Assembly (NCBI GenBank): GCA_037043015.1
Contig: CM073327.1
Location: forward strand, 501,009 to 565,008
Direction of reading: 5' to 3'
Source: Bryum argenteum
Lineage: Eukaryota; Streptophyta; Bryopsida; Bryales; Bryaceae
Length of the DNA: 64,000 nt
Below are positions 12,405-23,222 of this stretch, one piece after another. Position 1 is the stretch's first letter. Each line of letters begins with the position of its first letter. Both the position numbers and the translations under genes were made by a program. The notes below the pieces were generated by a model. That model was not told where the DNA came from. It saw only the letters and a program-made list of their open reading frames with translations, and did not search any database.

Positions 12405-13980
12405 TTAAGGTGGTGTTGGGTTGGTCGGGAGAGGTTGGTGGTTTTCTAGTTTGCGTTTGTGTAGAAGTATTAGGGCGGCGTGTTGTATGGCTATGGTATA
12501 GATTAATTTAAATGTATTATATATTGGTTGTTTGGTGAGTTTAAATGTGGTTTCCAAGGCGGTCATGGATGGAGTGTGAGTTGTGCCTCTGGCGCCTGAG
12601 GTGATGACCATAAGTGGGTTGACTTTCCATCCACGAGCAGCTATTGAGTCTAGTAGCGATTGGTATTTATTGATTTTATTAGTGATGGTTTCGTGTGGGA
12701 ATCTATCGTTACAGTATGTGAATTCGATGTATTGGATGATGATGGTATCATTGGGGTGTTGTGGGGGTGTGCCTTGATGTGGGAGGCCTATTACACATAG
12801 TAAGTCTGGTCGAAATCTTGCGTTGCAGTGGCATCGACATATGTTGCAGGTGCAAGGAAGGAGCCAGCTTGGAACCGTGTTATCTGGGGGTGTGTTGAGG
12901 TGTTTTCCTGCATTTATGAGTGTGTAGCATCTGGATTTGGTATTCGACAGGATGAGTTGCTTGATGGATTTAACTGCCTGGTTATGTCTAGTAACTCTGA
13001 GTGCGTGGATGTTTGGTTGAGGGCATTTAAGTAGTACGTGTAGCCACGTGTCTGCATCTGTGGAGTTACATATAGGGCATGTCTTTGATGGAAACCGAGT
13101 GTGTCCAAAGAATAGTTGTTTGCGGGCATGGCCCATATATTGTCCAGTACGAAATTTTAATATGCTAGTTATTTGGGAATCTGTGATTTTTGGGTTATTC
13201 CAAAAGGCATTTGAAGATTCCGCATGAATATATGGGTTTGATGTCCATTTATTTATGTTAGGGAAATTTTGTGCTAGAATGGTGAGGTTGTTTTCTCGGT
13301 CATATTTGGTGAGGTATGTAGAGAGGCATCTCACTGGGCCCTTATCTGGCCTATGGTGTGGTCCAGGCCATATGTCTTTTTGGAAATAGAAAGGGGTGGT
13401 ATGTGCGAATTCATGTGGTTTACGGGCAAATTTGTAGTTTTTTACGTTTCCTTCTTTCGCAAGTTTGTTTGCTTTTTCATTTCCAGAGATGTTGACGTGA
13501 GCTCTTACTTTATGGAATGTGGTGGGTTGTGTGCGTGTTTTCAGCATGTTAGTGATGCCAATGAGAGTATTTCGATCTGGGTGGTTATTTTGTAGCGTAG
13601 GGTGTAATAAATGTGTTTGTAGCACGTATAAACAATTTATGCAGTCTGTAAAGATATGTGCAGGTTCGTCTATGTATTTTGTTGTAAGGATTTTAAGTGT
13701 TTTGTATATGGTGATAAGTTTTGCTTGGAAGATTGTTTGGAGGCCCGATAATCTTTTAGAGATTTGTATATCTATTTTGGTCGGGTTGTAAATGCCATAG
13801 CCAGCAGTTTCAGGTAGCCAATGGCCAGAGGCTGTTTCTTGGGGGGGGGGGGTGTAAAAGATCCGTCTGTGTAATAACTATATTGAGGAGGGAATTTGAT
13901 GGGGGGTTGTGTATTGGATTGTGATAGTAGAGGTGTATTTGAGAAATTTACTGTATAGAGTGGAGGGTATATTAGTTTCG
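12405..13980 (-). pseudogene. LINE copy 1: RNase H, CCHC knuckle and restriction-like endonuclease
   Basis: RNase H motifs are visible in order: TDGS at about 13859-13870, IFTDC at about 13660, and KVRAHVNISGNEKAN at about 13490. The last catalytic Asp is Asn here (copy 2 has GNEKAD). A C-x2-C-x8-H-x4-C knuckle (CPICN...DTWLHVLLKC) spans 13023-13079 and is followed by LRVTRHNQAV. Then comes RFRPDLLCVIG (PD at 12804-12809), IIIQYIEFTYCND (E at 12723-12725) and TNKINKYQSLLDSI. CP-x-C...H...CP...RHN, then PD...E...K..KY, is the layout of R2-type restriction-like endonucleases. A run of 12 G at 13841-13852 separates this frame from the next piece and may be the site of a frameshift. Confidence 0.7.
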
Positions 13981-13981
13981 T

Positions 13982-15571
13982 CTAGTTTTTGTTTTTGTTG
14001 ACCGTGGTATTTATAGGGGTAGAGGGGATTTCTTGAAGCTGGAATTGTGTGATAGAGAGGTTTTGAAGTGTGATTTTAAGGTTTTGTACTTCTGCTGGGG
14101 TAGTAATATTATGGCGTTTGTGGTGGATGCAGAGGATTTGGATTGTGTTTGGTTCAGTGCGGGGTTTCGTGTGACTAGCGGGTATAGTGGGTTCTTTATA
14201 TGTTATTGTATCAGCTGCAAAATGTGTTAAAACGTGCGTATCTGGGAATTCAGTGGAGTAGGGTGTAGGATTGTGGAACCATTGTTTGTCTGGCATGACA
14301 ACAATGGTTGTGGCATTTTGATCATGTTGCGCGGCTAATCTGGCCCAATGTATGGTTTGTTGAGCGGTTTCATCGTTGTGGGGGTGGGCATATCCAATGC
14401 CATGCCATTTATATTGAAAGGCCAAACCACTAGAGTCAAATATTCTGTCACGTGGGAATATGGAGTAGTATTCTGTAAGTTGTAGTGGGCAGGTTACTGG
14501 GGAGGAAAAATATGTGTGTGTAATTTGGAAAGTTGTGATAAGTGTGTCAATTATGGCAGTAGGGAGGGTGTGGTGGTTTGTTGTTTTGAGGTTACGCTTG
14601 GATAGAATGTGATTATATCGTTTATATAGCATAATAATTTCATTTTCAAATGATTGGGTGGGGGGGTTTAGCCCATGGTTAGTGTGGAGGCTTGAGTGGT
14701 ATTGCATCCATAGCCATGTAAGTCTTGAGGTGGGGATGGTGAGGAGGAAATGACCAGTATTGTCAAATAAGTGTGCGGTTTCATTGAGGACTTGTATGGT
14801 GGGGGAGGTTGTGAGGATGTCTTTGTCTGGGTTGCAGTCTTGGAGATGAATTCGTATAAGAGGTATCTGTGTTGGGGGTGGGATGAAGCGGGTGTCTTTT
14901 AATTGTGGTAGTGTAAAACAAGTGTTAATGACGTGTCTATATAGTTTGTATTTTTGTTGTGTATAATAGTCAAATAAAAGGTTAAGACTATGCCTTATGG
15001 TTGTTGGGTAGTTAAGGGGAAATAACTCTCTAGGAGATAGCCAAGTATAATATGTAGGGTGGTTATTTATTTCCCAATGGCATATATACATGTTAGAGGA
15101 GTGTGTTATGTTGTATTTGACTGTTTTGGTAACTAGTTTGTGGGTAGAGATATGATGTATGGGATAATTGATCGGGTCGTTGATGATTTTTTTGGGTGGG
15201 GGTATTGTTGATGTTATTGGTGGGAGAGTTGGGTGTGCTGGAGGTGGAGGAGTAGGGGGAGATATTTCATGATTTTGTGTGGTATATTCGTTAACTAGAA
15301 GATGGGTTGGTGGGTGTGTATTGCACGGGTTTAAACATTCGTGAGTACAATTGTTCTTACAGAAGAGTTGTTGTGCTAGGTTTAGTGCACTTCTTTCTAA
15401 TTTTGTAGGGTTTTGGTTATATGTTCTAAAATCTATGGGTGACATGAGGGTGGTTCCATTTGGTAGTGTGAGGTGTTTTATTTTGTATATTTTGTGTTGC
15501 AAGAGCTTATGTAATAGTTTGAGGGATAATTTGGGATCAAGGTGAGGCAAACGACTTGATGCTTGGGACAT
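13982..15571 (-). pseudogene. LINE copy 1: connector between RT and RNase H, with two candidate extra domains
   Basis: An open frame of 529 codons. Residues about 144-203 (15142-14963) contain KYNITHSSNMYICHWEI and TYYTWLSPRELFPLNYP. The Y-x-x-x-W...TW...L spacing resembles a chromodomain. Residues about 353-455 (14515-14207) contain TYFSSPVTCPLQLTEYYSIF, PRDRIFDSSGLAFQYKWHG, IGYAHPHNDETAQQTIHWAR and TTIVVMPDKQWFHN. This order resembles Dam-like N6-adenine methyltransferases, with AHPH where NPPF/DPPY would sit. Both assignments rest on pattern alone. Copy 2 keeps the same blocks. The N-terminal 70 residues are RT thumb-like sequence shared with the copy 2 RT frame. Confidence 0.55.
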
Positions 15572-15573
15572 CC

Positions 15574-17396
15574 ATTGTGTTTCTAATTCTGTGGTGTCTA
15601 GTTGGAAGTTTTCAAGTGTGCTTTTTAGGTGGATTCCACCAGCTTCTTTGAGTAAGAAGAGTGTTTTTGTGATTGGAGAGTGAATGCAGTCATTGTGTTT
15701 TATGCGGGGAATTTCTTTGGATCCACCAAATTTTGCTAGAATGTGTTGGGTAAGGCCTTGGTAAATTGGGCCTAGTTTGCCTTTATCATTGAGTGCATTT
15801 ATTAGTTGGTCTCCGATGCATCTGAGGTAAGCATTTTTAAGGGAAAATGCTTCAAGACCGAAGTCTACGCGTGGTAATTGTGCTATAATATTTGCTGTAA
15901 TTTAGGTAAACCACATATAGTTTTTTGGATGCTGGAGATTTTCTTGTCTAGTTTTTTGATCATTGGTAATGAGTAAGGTACTACATAAAAGCTATACGCG
16001 ATGCCTGCGCGTATTACTGTATCCACCATGTTAATCTTTTGTTTGATTGTGGCTGGACAATTAGAGAGTTTTTGGCATTGCTCAGTAAGTTTTTTGGTTG
16101 TCAGGTGCGTTTGTAGTTTCCATTTAAGTGTCGGAACCACTTGGATGCCTAGATAGGATATGCTTCGTTTTGGTGTAGCGTTGGAAGTGGCTCATTTTTG
16201 TAGTTGATATTTTGTATCTGAAGGAGGTTTTTGAAAGCTATGGGTGTGAGTTTGGATTTATTTGGGCATCCTGTTACTGGACATTTTTGTGTGCCGACTG
16301 CGAGGCCTGTCCATTCACTGAATTTTTCTATTTTGTTCATTTGTGTTTATACTGTTGGGAGGGTAGAGGTGAGTGCAGCCAAGTCATCAGCATATGCAGC
16401 GGAATTGATGGTTGTGTTTGATGTGCCAAATTTATATCCATGATTTCCCCGTTGCAACCATCTGAGGAGGGGTTCTAAAAATATGATAAAGAGGTATGGG
16501 CTTAATTTGTCCTCTTGTATGGTTCCACGTTGAATCGGAATTGGTTTTGTTTCACCAAAATGTTCTCCTATATATGTGGTGGTGGAGTGAGAGTAGATAT
16601 TACCAACTAGCGCAACAGCTTCTTCCGGGTAGCCAAGATCTTTCATTATTGCTAGAAGTCTAGCGTGATCTAGAGATCCAAACGCGTTTCTGAAATCTAT
16701 GTACATAATATAGATATCTTGATTTGTAATTCTAGCATCTTCAAGTGCAGCTGTGATAATTTGAATTTGTCGTGAGGTACTTCTTTCGGCGCGAAAGCCT
16801 TCTTGGCTATCATGAAGGATTTGGTGGTGTTCTCCGTAGGCTGATAGAATAAATGTAAGAGTGCTGGTAAACAATTTATATATTGTGTTAGCTAAGGCAA
16901 TAGGTCTGTGGTTAGGGAGAAGTGAGGGGTTGCCTTTCTTGTATAGTAGAATTGTAAGACTTGTTTTCCATGATGCGGGTATTTGCTTTTGCTTGTAACA
17001 GTGGGAGAAGAAGTGATATAGGAGTGTTTGGAAGGAATCTGGCATATGCTTGAGGATGGTGTTAGGAATCTTGTCGGGGCCAGGGGCTTTGTTATGTGAG
17101 AGATTCGTTAGGCAGATGTCGAAGGTTTCACGGGTAAAATATGTATGGAGAGGGATTTCTGGGGTGCCTCGTTTTTCAAGTGTAAATCCGTCTAATTCAT
17201 GCCATGGATATTGGCGGACTGCACATGTACAGTTTGTAGAGTGTTGTAGTTGGTAGTAACATGTTGGGACGGTTGGGCGATTAGTAAGTGATTGTTGTAG
17301 AAAGATTTCTTGGGCTATATCTTCCGGGCTAGTAAGAATTTTGTTGTTGCGTGCCGTGATGCAATTGAGTGGTGGTGTTTCTAGGTTTTTGAACAC
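15574..17396 (-). pseudogene. LINE copy 1: reverse transcriptase region
   Basis: The main frame (17396-16347) shows the RT motifs in order: HNKAPGPDKIPN, SWKTSLTILLYKKGNPS, NHRPIALANTIYKLFTS, DSQEGFRAERSTSRQIQI, IMYIDFRNAFGSLDHARL, GTIQEDKLSPYLFIIF and AYADDLAAL (YADD at 16383-16394). The usual G in TIQGD is E here. The thumb and following region continue in two further pieces (16340-16149, 16140-15883), so at least two frameshifts are present. Copy 2 carries the same region as one 606-codon frame. Confidence 0.85.
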
Positions 17397-17546
17397 ACGG
17401 TTGTTTATTTTCTTATGGCTCGTGTTATAAAGTTGTTTGTATTTAGTTATGAATTTTTTTATAGATTGGCGTGTATATTTTGTGGTAATGGCTCTTGCTT
17501 TCTTATTTGCGGTTTTAGCTATGTCTGCTAATGCATTTAGCCATTC

Positions 17547-19778
17547 TTACTTAGTATCGTCTGTTACTGGGGGTGGTGGTATATTTGTATGTGTGTGTTG
17601 TTGTGTAACTTGTAATATTGGGTGCATTCTCCAATTTTCATTATTTTTAGGAATGTAGATTGTTTTTCGGGTTAGATGGTATGTAGAAAGGTGTTTTTTC
17701 CATTCTCTTTGTGATTTTTGTGGGAGAAAGCCCCCTTGAAGGTTGGTTTGTGTGGTGAGGGTAGGGATGGAAGGGGCGGAACATGTGGTTAGTAGTGTTT
17801 TTGTAATGTTGTGGATGAGGTGGTCTAATTGCACGCAAGCAGTGGTCCATTCTGTGGGGGTGAGTTGGTCTTTTTGCAAAGTTGTTGTGAGGTCATTGAT
17901 GGAGAGTGCATTATGCTCGAAATATGTGGTGATGAATGTGTTCAGGTTAGCTTGGGGGATGGGGTTGAGAATTCGTGGGGGTTTTGGAGTTGTTATTGGT
18001 GGAGGTCTTGCTATGAACAATTGTTGAGGAATATGTAGAGATACTGGTGAGTGATCTGAGTTTAACTCTAGAGTGTGATTGGTTGTAGATGTGAAAAGAT
18101 GGGAATTTGTTGTGGTTATGTAATAACCGTCAATAAGGCTTGTTTCGGTATAATTATGTCCGCCTTGTCTAGAGAATGGGCTATTTGTGGGAATATATGT
18201 AAGATTAAGATTGTCAGTGAATGCTTGCCATTGAGTATCTTCGTCTTGTGGCAGTGTATTGGTGTGTGCGTTTTGTCTACCATTTAGAGCGATGTCTCCG
18301 TTAAAGTCTCCACAGAGAACATGGGTATGGTTTGGGTGTGTTTGTAATTGGGTTGTGATTGTTTGTTGAATTAAGGGGATTAATCCTATGTCTGTTGGGT
18401 GAGATGGCATATATAAGTGAATGAATAACCATGGGGTGAGGGGTTTGTTTGCTATGTGAATAATTTGGAGGTATGGAGAGATATTGACCGGGGTTGGGAT
18501 TTTCGTAATGTTTCCCGGAGAAGCGTAGTTTTGGTGTATAAGAGTGAGAAGGCCTCCTCTGGCTGGAGTGTATGGCATACGTTGTTGTAAGCATCGGGTT
18601 AGTGCATGTGTGTTATTGAAATTGAGTTTGTAGCGTGGTAGCATGCGTTGGATGTATTTTGAGGATTTGTTGGCGGTGAGTTTTGTTTCTTGGATGGTAA
18701 TGATTGCAGGGATATTTAGTGCGATTTTGTGTAGATTAGGGAGGGCCGTGTTTAGGGAGCTTGCGTTCCAAGTGATGATTTTGGTATTTAATTGGGTAGT
18801 AAGTTGAGGTTGGGGGGTGATGGGGTAGGTGGGCGGTAGTGGGGGCGGGTGTGAGTATTCTGGAAGGTGTTCTTTGCATCGTGTAGCTTCAATTAGTAGT
18901 GTTTCAGGTAAGTATGGAAACATTGTTTTGAGTGTTTGGATGGAGGTGTCGGTGTCTGGTTCCAAGATGTGGTTATAAAGTTCCTTGTGGATGGATTATG
19001 TTGGTGTGATAAGGTGTTCGTTGGTTTGTTGAAAGTGGGTGTAAGGGTGTGGAGTGTTTAAATGTCTCGAGGGAGCATTAGGGAGACGTGATAGTTTGTT
19101 AAGTAGGGTTGTTGTCCAATAAGGATTTGGGTTTGTCATTATTGTTTGTTCACAAAGGTTCAATTGTGGCCCTATGGTGGTTATGAGAGCGTAGAGTATA
19201 TTTGGGGGAGGGAAGTGTGGGTGGTTGTGGATGTAACTTGTGAGGCATGGGTAGTCATTGCAGCTATTTTGGTGTTGAGGGTGGTTAGTTTGTATGGTGG
19301 AGGAGAATGTTGCTGCTAGGTGCTTGTATTCGGGGTAAAGTATTATTGTACTGGGGATGAAGTAAGTCCGACTATGTCGTCTGTGTAATGCAGGGTGGGA
19401 ATGTAGAACATTTGGCATTGGCCCTGGGTTAGACTCAATATCGCCACATAGGGGTAAGAAGAGATAGTTTGGTATGACTTTGTCTTTGTATATTTTCTTT
19501 TTTGGTGTCTCGAAGTGAGGATGTTTGCAAGTTTGTAAATATGTAGGGGTGTATGTGTTAAAGTTGGGTATGTGCCATACTTTGTGTATGAAGAGGGTGT
19601 TAACTTGGTAGTGTGTGTATGTGTATGTTTGTTCTTGTTTTGTGATATTGTTGGAGTTGCCATACGTGTGTGGGTATTTGAGGTGAATGGTGTGTAGGGT
19701 GTATGTTACGGAGTGTAGGTGTTTGTGTATTGTATTTATGTCTAGATTGATTTTGGTATTTGTATGTTGACTAAACAT
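17547..19778 (-). pseudogene. LINE copy 1: N-terminal region, 2A-like motif and AP endonuclease
   Basis: One frame covers both parts, interrupted by a single TAA (about 18983) where copy 2 has a Gln codon. Residues 1-111 are Thr/His/Tyr/Asn-rich. Residues 112-120 read GDIESNPGP (19419-19445), preceded by hydrophobic NYLFLPLC, which is the 2A consensus D-(V/I)-E-x-N-P-G-P. The endonuclease follows with all main motifs: ITWNASSLN, ITIQETKL, HVLCGDFNGDIAL, SLIDGYYIT and LNSDHSPVSLHI. This nuclease is expected to nick target DNA to prime reverse transcription. 2A motifs at this position are known in several animal and trypanosome APE-type LINEs, where they separate the N-terminal part during translation. 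Confidence 0.8.
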
Positions 19779-21800
19779 TGTACTTGTATGTAATGAGTAT
19801 ATATCGAGTAGGATAGGGCTAATGGGTTTTTTCTTCTTGTGAATAGTGGCTTTGGTAAGGAGAGTGAGTTTTGTATGTCTATTGTGGGGTGTCTTGGGGT
19901 GCGTTGTACTTTGGTTGTTGGTTGATGATTCTTGTGTTGGTAATGTTAGGATGTTGTATTTGATTGTTATTAGACATGTTAATTGGGTTTTTACGTTATT
20001 TTGTTTTGAGAGCGTTTTATGTATTGTATTTAGTCTATGGGCGGCCGAGCTTGGTTGTGTGTGTTTGTGTTTCGTTGTCTAATGTTTATAACGTTGGATG
20101 ATTTGGATTTGGTGGTGCGGATTTGATTTTTGTTGGTGTGGGTGATTCTGATGTTGGTTTTGGCTTGATATAATGTTTGGGTATGGTTGTTTATGTGTTA
20201 TGTGTAGGTTTTAGTGTTGTGTTTGTCATTGTTTGTGTTGCTTGTTTTTCTTGTTTTATCGATTTGAGTTTGGTTTGACTTTGGAAATGCAAGTATGAGA
20301 GGTTGAGCATTTTTATGGTAGTTTATAATGAATGTGTTGTTATGTTTGCGTTTTTTTGAAGACGTTTGTATTGGTTTGGTGCGTTGGTAGGATGTGTGAA
20401 GTGTTTTGGGATTAGCTTGGGTGTCGTAAGGTCTTATGGTGTTGATTTGTGTATGTGAGGGTGTGTGTTCTTTTGTATGTTTTGTGTGTATTTTAGAGTA
20501 TAGTGTGTTTGTGTGTAGTTTGGTAAGGCCAAGTAATTGTAGCCATTTAGGGTAGTATATATGGTTGGGATGGGGTAGTTGATGTGACTTTTTAATTATG
20601 GCGAGGCTGGGAGGCCGAGCTTGTCTTTGGTGTATATAAATGTTGGTGCGACTTTTATTTATAGTATCTTGAGTGGCGTTGATGTAGTGATGGTTTTTTG
20701 TTTGTCTTTTGATATAACTTTGTAGGTTGCGAGATTTGTTAAGTGAAGGGGTTTTGGTATTTATATGGGGTAGTTTTGTTGATTTGGGGATTCTATTAGT
20801 TGTTTTTAGGTGTTGTTTGTTTTTGGTGATGTGTTGGGTTCAGGTGGCGTGGGTTTGGAAGTTTATTGTTTGATTATTGTAAGGTGTTATATAGGGTACG
20901 ATGGGGTTTGTTGTTTGGTTGTGGTATATAATGTGTTGTTTTTGGGTTGTTGATACATCTTGTGTGGTTTTGTGTGTTTGTAGGTGAGTTGTTTGTTTAT
21001 TGTTGTTGGTTGTTATTATATTAGGTGTTTTGTGCATAGGCAGGAGTAAGCGTGTGAGTAGGTTGCTTACAGGGAGGAAGTATAGTGTTTGTGGTAAAAC
21101 GGTGTTTCGTTTATGTGATGTGATATTTAAAGTTGTTTTGGTATATTTAGGAGGGCGCTCAATCTTTATATGTGTGGCGTATGTTTGTGTTTGTCTTCTA
21201 TTTTGGGATAGTGGCGATGTCGTTTTTGTGTATAGAATATGGATGATAGTGTTTGTAAATAGTCTATATGTATTTTTTGGTTTTGGGTTTTGTGTGTGAG
21301 TTATTTTTGCGTGTGCGTCATATGTGTGTGGAAGTTTTGATATTTGTTTTGGGGTTTTTAGGATTGATCTAGTGTGTAGGTGCGTGCAAGAGATAAGAAT
21401 GCTAAAGTTACGGTGAAAGGGTGTGTGTTTAGAGACTTTGAAGGTGGTTTTATTAAATGAGAGGTGTGTATGTGAAAGCCTATAAAGAGTATGAAAGCAA
21501 AAGTTAGGTGAAGGGGTGTAGTTAGGATGATACTTGAAAATGTTTGTAGAATAAGTATAGCATTGTGTTCATGGAAAAAATAGGGGAATATTGTGTTTTG
21601 GTTGGGGTCCAAGAGATAGTAATACCATAGGTAATAGTATTTGTAATAAATGGAAAATGTGAGAAAAATATCATTAGAATATGGGATGTTAATATGGTAA
21701 TAAAAATATAAAACATGAAATAATTAAAACAACCATATAAAATAATAAGAGTGAAGCGACATAAAGGTATGATAAAGGTATGATTGCAGGGACATGTGTT
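19779..21800 (-). other. AC-rich 5' region of LINE copy 1, no clear gene
   Basis: The sense (minus) strand is extremely poor in G and T, like the coding part of the LINE. Reading frames are short and low-complexity (for example one at 21037-20840 rich in Thr, Asn and Gln). It is likely the LINE leader or a decayed first ORF. The true 5' end is not visible. Confidence 0.45.
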
Positions 21801-21811
21801 CCTGCGTAGTA

Positions 21812-21940
21812 ATTGGCTGAAGAGCAACATGCTGATGGTGACTGGCGCCATTTTCGAGGCAACTTCGGCTATGATGATTGGCGTCGTTTTAGAGGCAGCT
21901 TCGGCTTCTCATGTTGCATTGTTTTTTTTTTTTTTTTTAA
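21812..21940. repeat. Short tandem duplication and poly(T) tract
   Basis: Two diverged copies of about 35 bp (GACTGGCGCCATTTTCGAGG... and GATTGGCGTCGTTTTAGAGG...) each end in CTTCGGCT. They are followed by a T tract (about 21921-21938). On the minus strand this T tract is a poly(A) lying just after the ORF1-like gene, as at the 3' end of a retroposed sequence. Confidence 0.45.
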
Positions 21941-22002
21941 TTTTTTATTTTTTATTTTAGGCTGCTTCGGTGGTGCTGGCGCTTCGGCGATGGAGTTGTT
22001 GC

Positions 22003-23222
22003 TCACTGCATGTTTGGCTTGCTGTTGGAGGATAAAACTGGGAGGGCGGGGCGCACGATGTTCTTCAACACCTGCATGCTCTGCCCTAGAACTTGTTCAA
22101 GGTTTGTTAACGCTGTCTGGAGCTCCAAATGCTTTTGATCAGCATAATCTTTCGCCTCTGCACTCATTTCGCTGTGGAGAGTAGTCATGTCCGCTTTGAA
22201 CTCATGGCGCAGCTTGCTGTTTTCTTTGGTGACGACCTCCTCGACAATTGCAGTGATATCCTTCTTCGTGAGCGGCTTTGGGGCTGTGTTGGGGGCGTTT
22301 TGGAGTGCTGCGACAGTGTTGGCCATGGCGGTGTCAATATCTGCGAATCCAAGTTTGCCGAGGGTTGCATCGTCCGGTCGTGCACTTCCATTCAAGCTGT
22401 TAGGATGCGGTTGTAGCTCGATCCACTTCCCATTGAGTTTCACTGACTTGCGTAGAAACTGTTTGTACACTGTTGCGTTGAGACATTCTATGTTGGCAAC
22501 GCCGTTGTACACTGTTTCTTTCGCCCAGGGATAGAAAATCGATGAAACGTTTTTGGGACCTATAAAGGTTTTCAGGGTGTCTGTAGTGATTTCTGTAGAT
22601 TTTGTGAGATTCAATCCCTTGGCTATGAGAACTAAGCAATTCCGTTTGATAATGTCTTCTCTCGACATCTTGTCCTCCGAGGGAACTACGGGTGAGAGGA
22701 GTTCACCGTGTAATGGGATTCGGTACCTGCCAACTTTGGCGACTTGCTCTGGGGAAGTGGTGGTAAACCGTACCAGAAATTGATGTCGACTCGGGCACCT
22801 TTGGAAAAAATCGTGTTGCTTGACGCTCTAGCCTTTTTGTTTGCAGATTTGCCAGAGTTTGGGGAGTCGCGTTTGGTGTTGTGCATCGCGTCTTCCATTT
22901 CAATTTCTTCCAGCATCTGTGAGGAGTTGTGCGAGTGTCCGCTAGAGCGAGTGTATCCTGCCATCTGTTCAAGTGATAACATGGAGTGTAGCACAGTTAT
23001 GTAGTATTTTCCCCCTAGTCTTATAAGTGTATGTTTAGATTTGTCAAAGAATCGCTGAGTGGTTGAGTTTTGTCCATATGCTTGTGTTTCACGGTTGCAG
23101 TGCGTTCCTAGTGTCTTGGAAGGCCAAACATTGTCCCTCCTGGAGGCAGAGGTCCTCCAGGCATTACATGGGGTGCTCAGGCTACTCAGAAGATGAGTTG
23201 TCAAGAAAAGAAGTAAAAACAT
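22003..23222 (-). pseudogene. LINE ORF1-like protein in two frames
   Basis: The downstream frame (22668-22003, 221 codons) starts MSREDIIKRNCLVLIAKG and has a globular block, FIGPKNVSSIFYPWAKE then VANIECLNATVYKQFLRK. After it comes a charged, coiled-coil-like stretch (EEVVTKENSKLRHEFKADM to LEQVLGQSMQVL). A globular RNA-binding-like block plus a coiled coil fits a LINE ORF1 protein. The same block recurs, diverged, at 52516-53252 (LLGAKNVIAIHY, AIIYCLNASVY), which shows it is a repeated element gene. The upstream frame (23222-22686) is Ser/Lys-rich with GARVDINFWYGLPPLPQS and lies in another frame, so a frameshift or small intron separates them. Whether it belongs to LINE copy 1 is not proven. 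Confidence 0.5.

Larger units (their letters stand above)
11861..21800 (-). mobile_element. LINE copy 1, Dualen/RandI-like (APE, RT, RNase H, restriction-like endonuclease)
   Basis: The 3' end is at about 11861-11871, where similarity to copy 2 starts after a short GATA-rich tail. On the minus strand the coding order is: N-terminal region with 2A-like motif, AP endonuclease, RT, Cys/His and connector region, RNase H, CCHC knuckle, restriction-like endonuclease. The 5' limit is not fixed. AC-rich sequence of the same kind runs to about 21800. The copy is inactive by inspection: stops and frameshifts split the reading frame into about five pieces. Copy 2 (33557-46230) shows the same domains and by eye is about 80-85% alike. 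The sense strand is strikingly rich in A and C. The domain plan matches the algal Dualen/RandI clade better than plant L1 or RTE; that clade call is inference. Confidence 0.75.
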
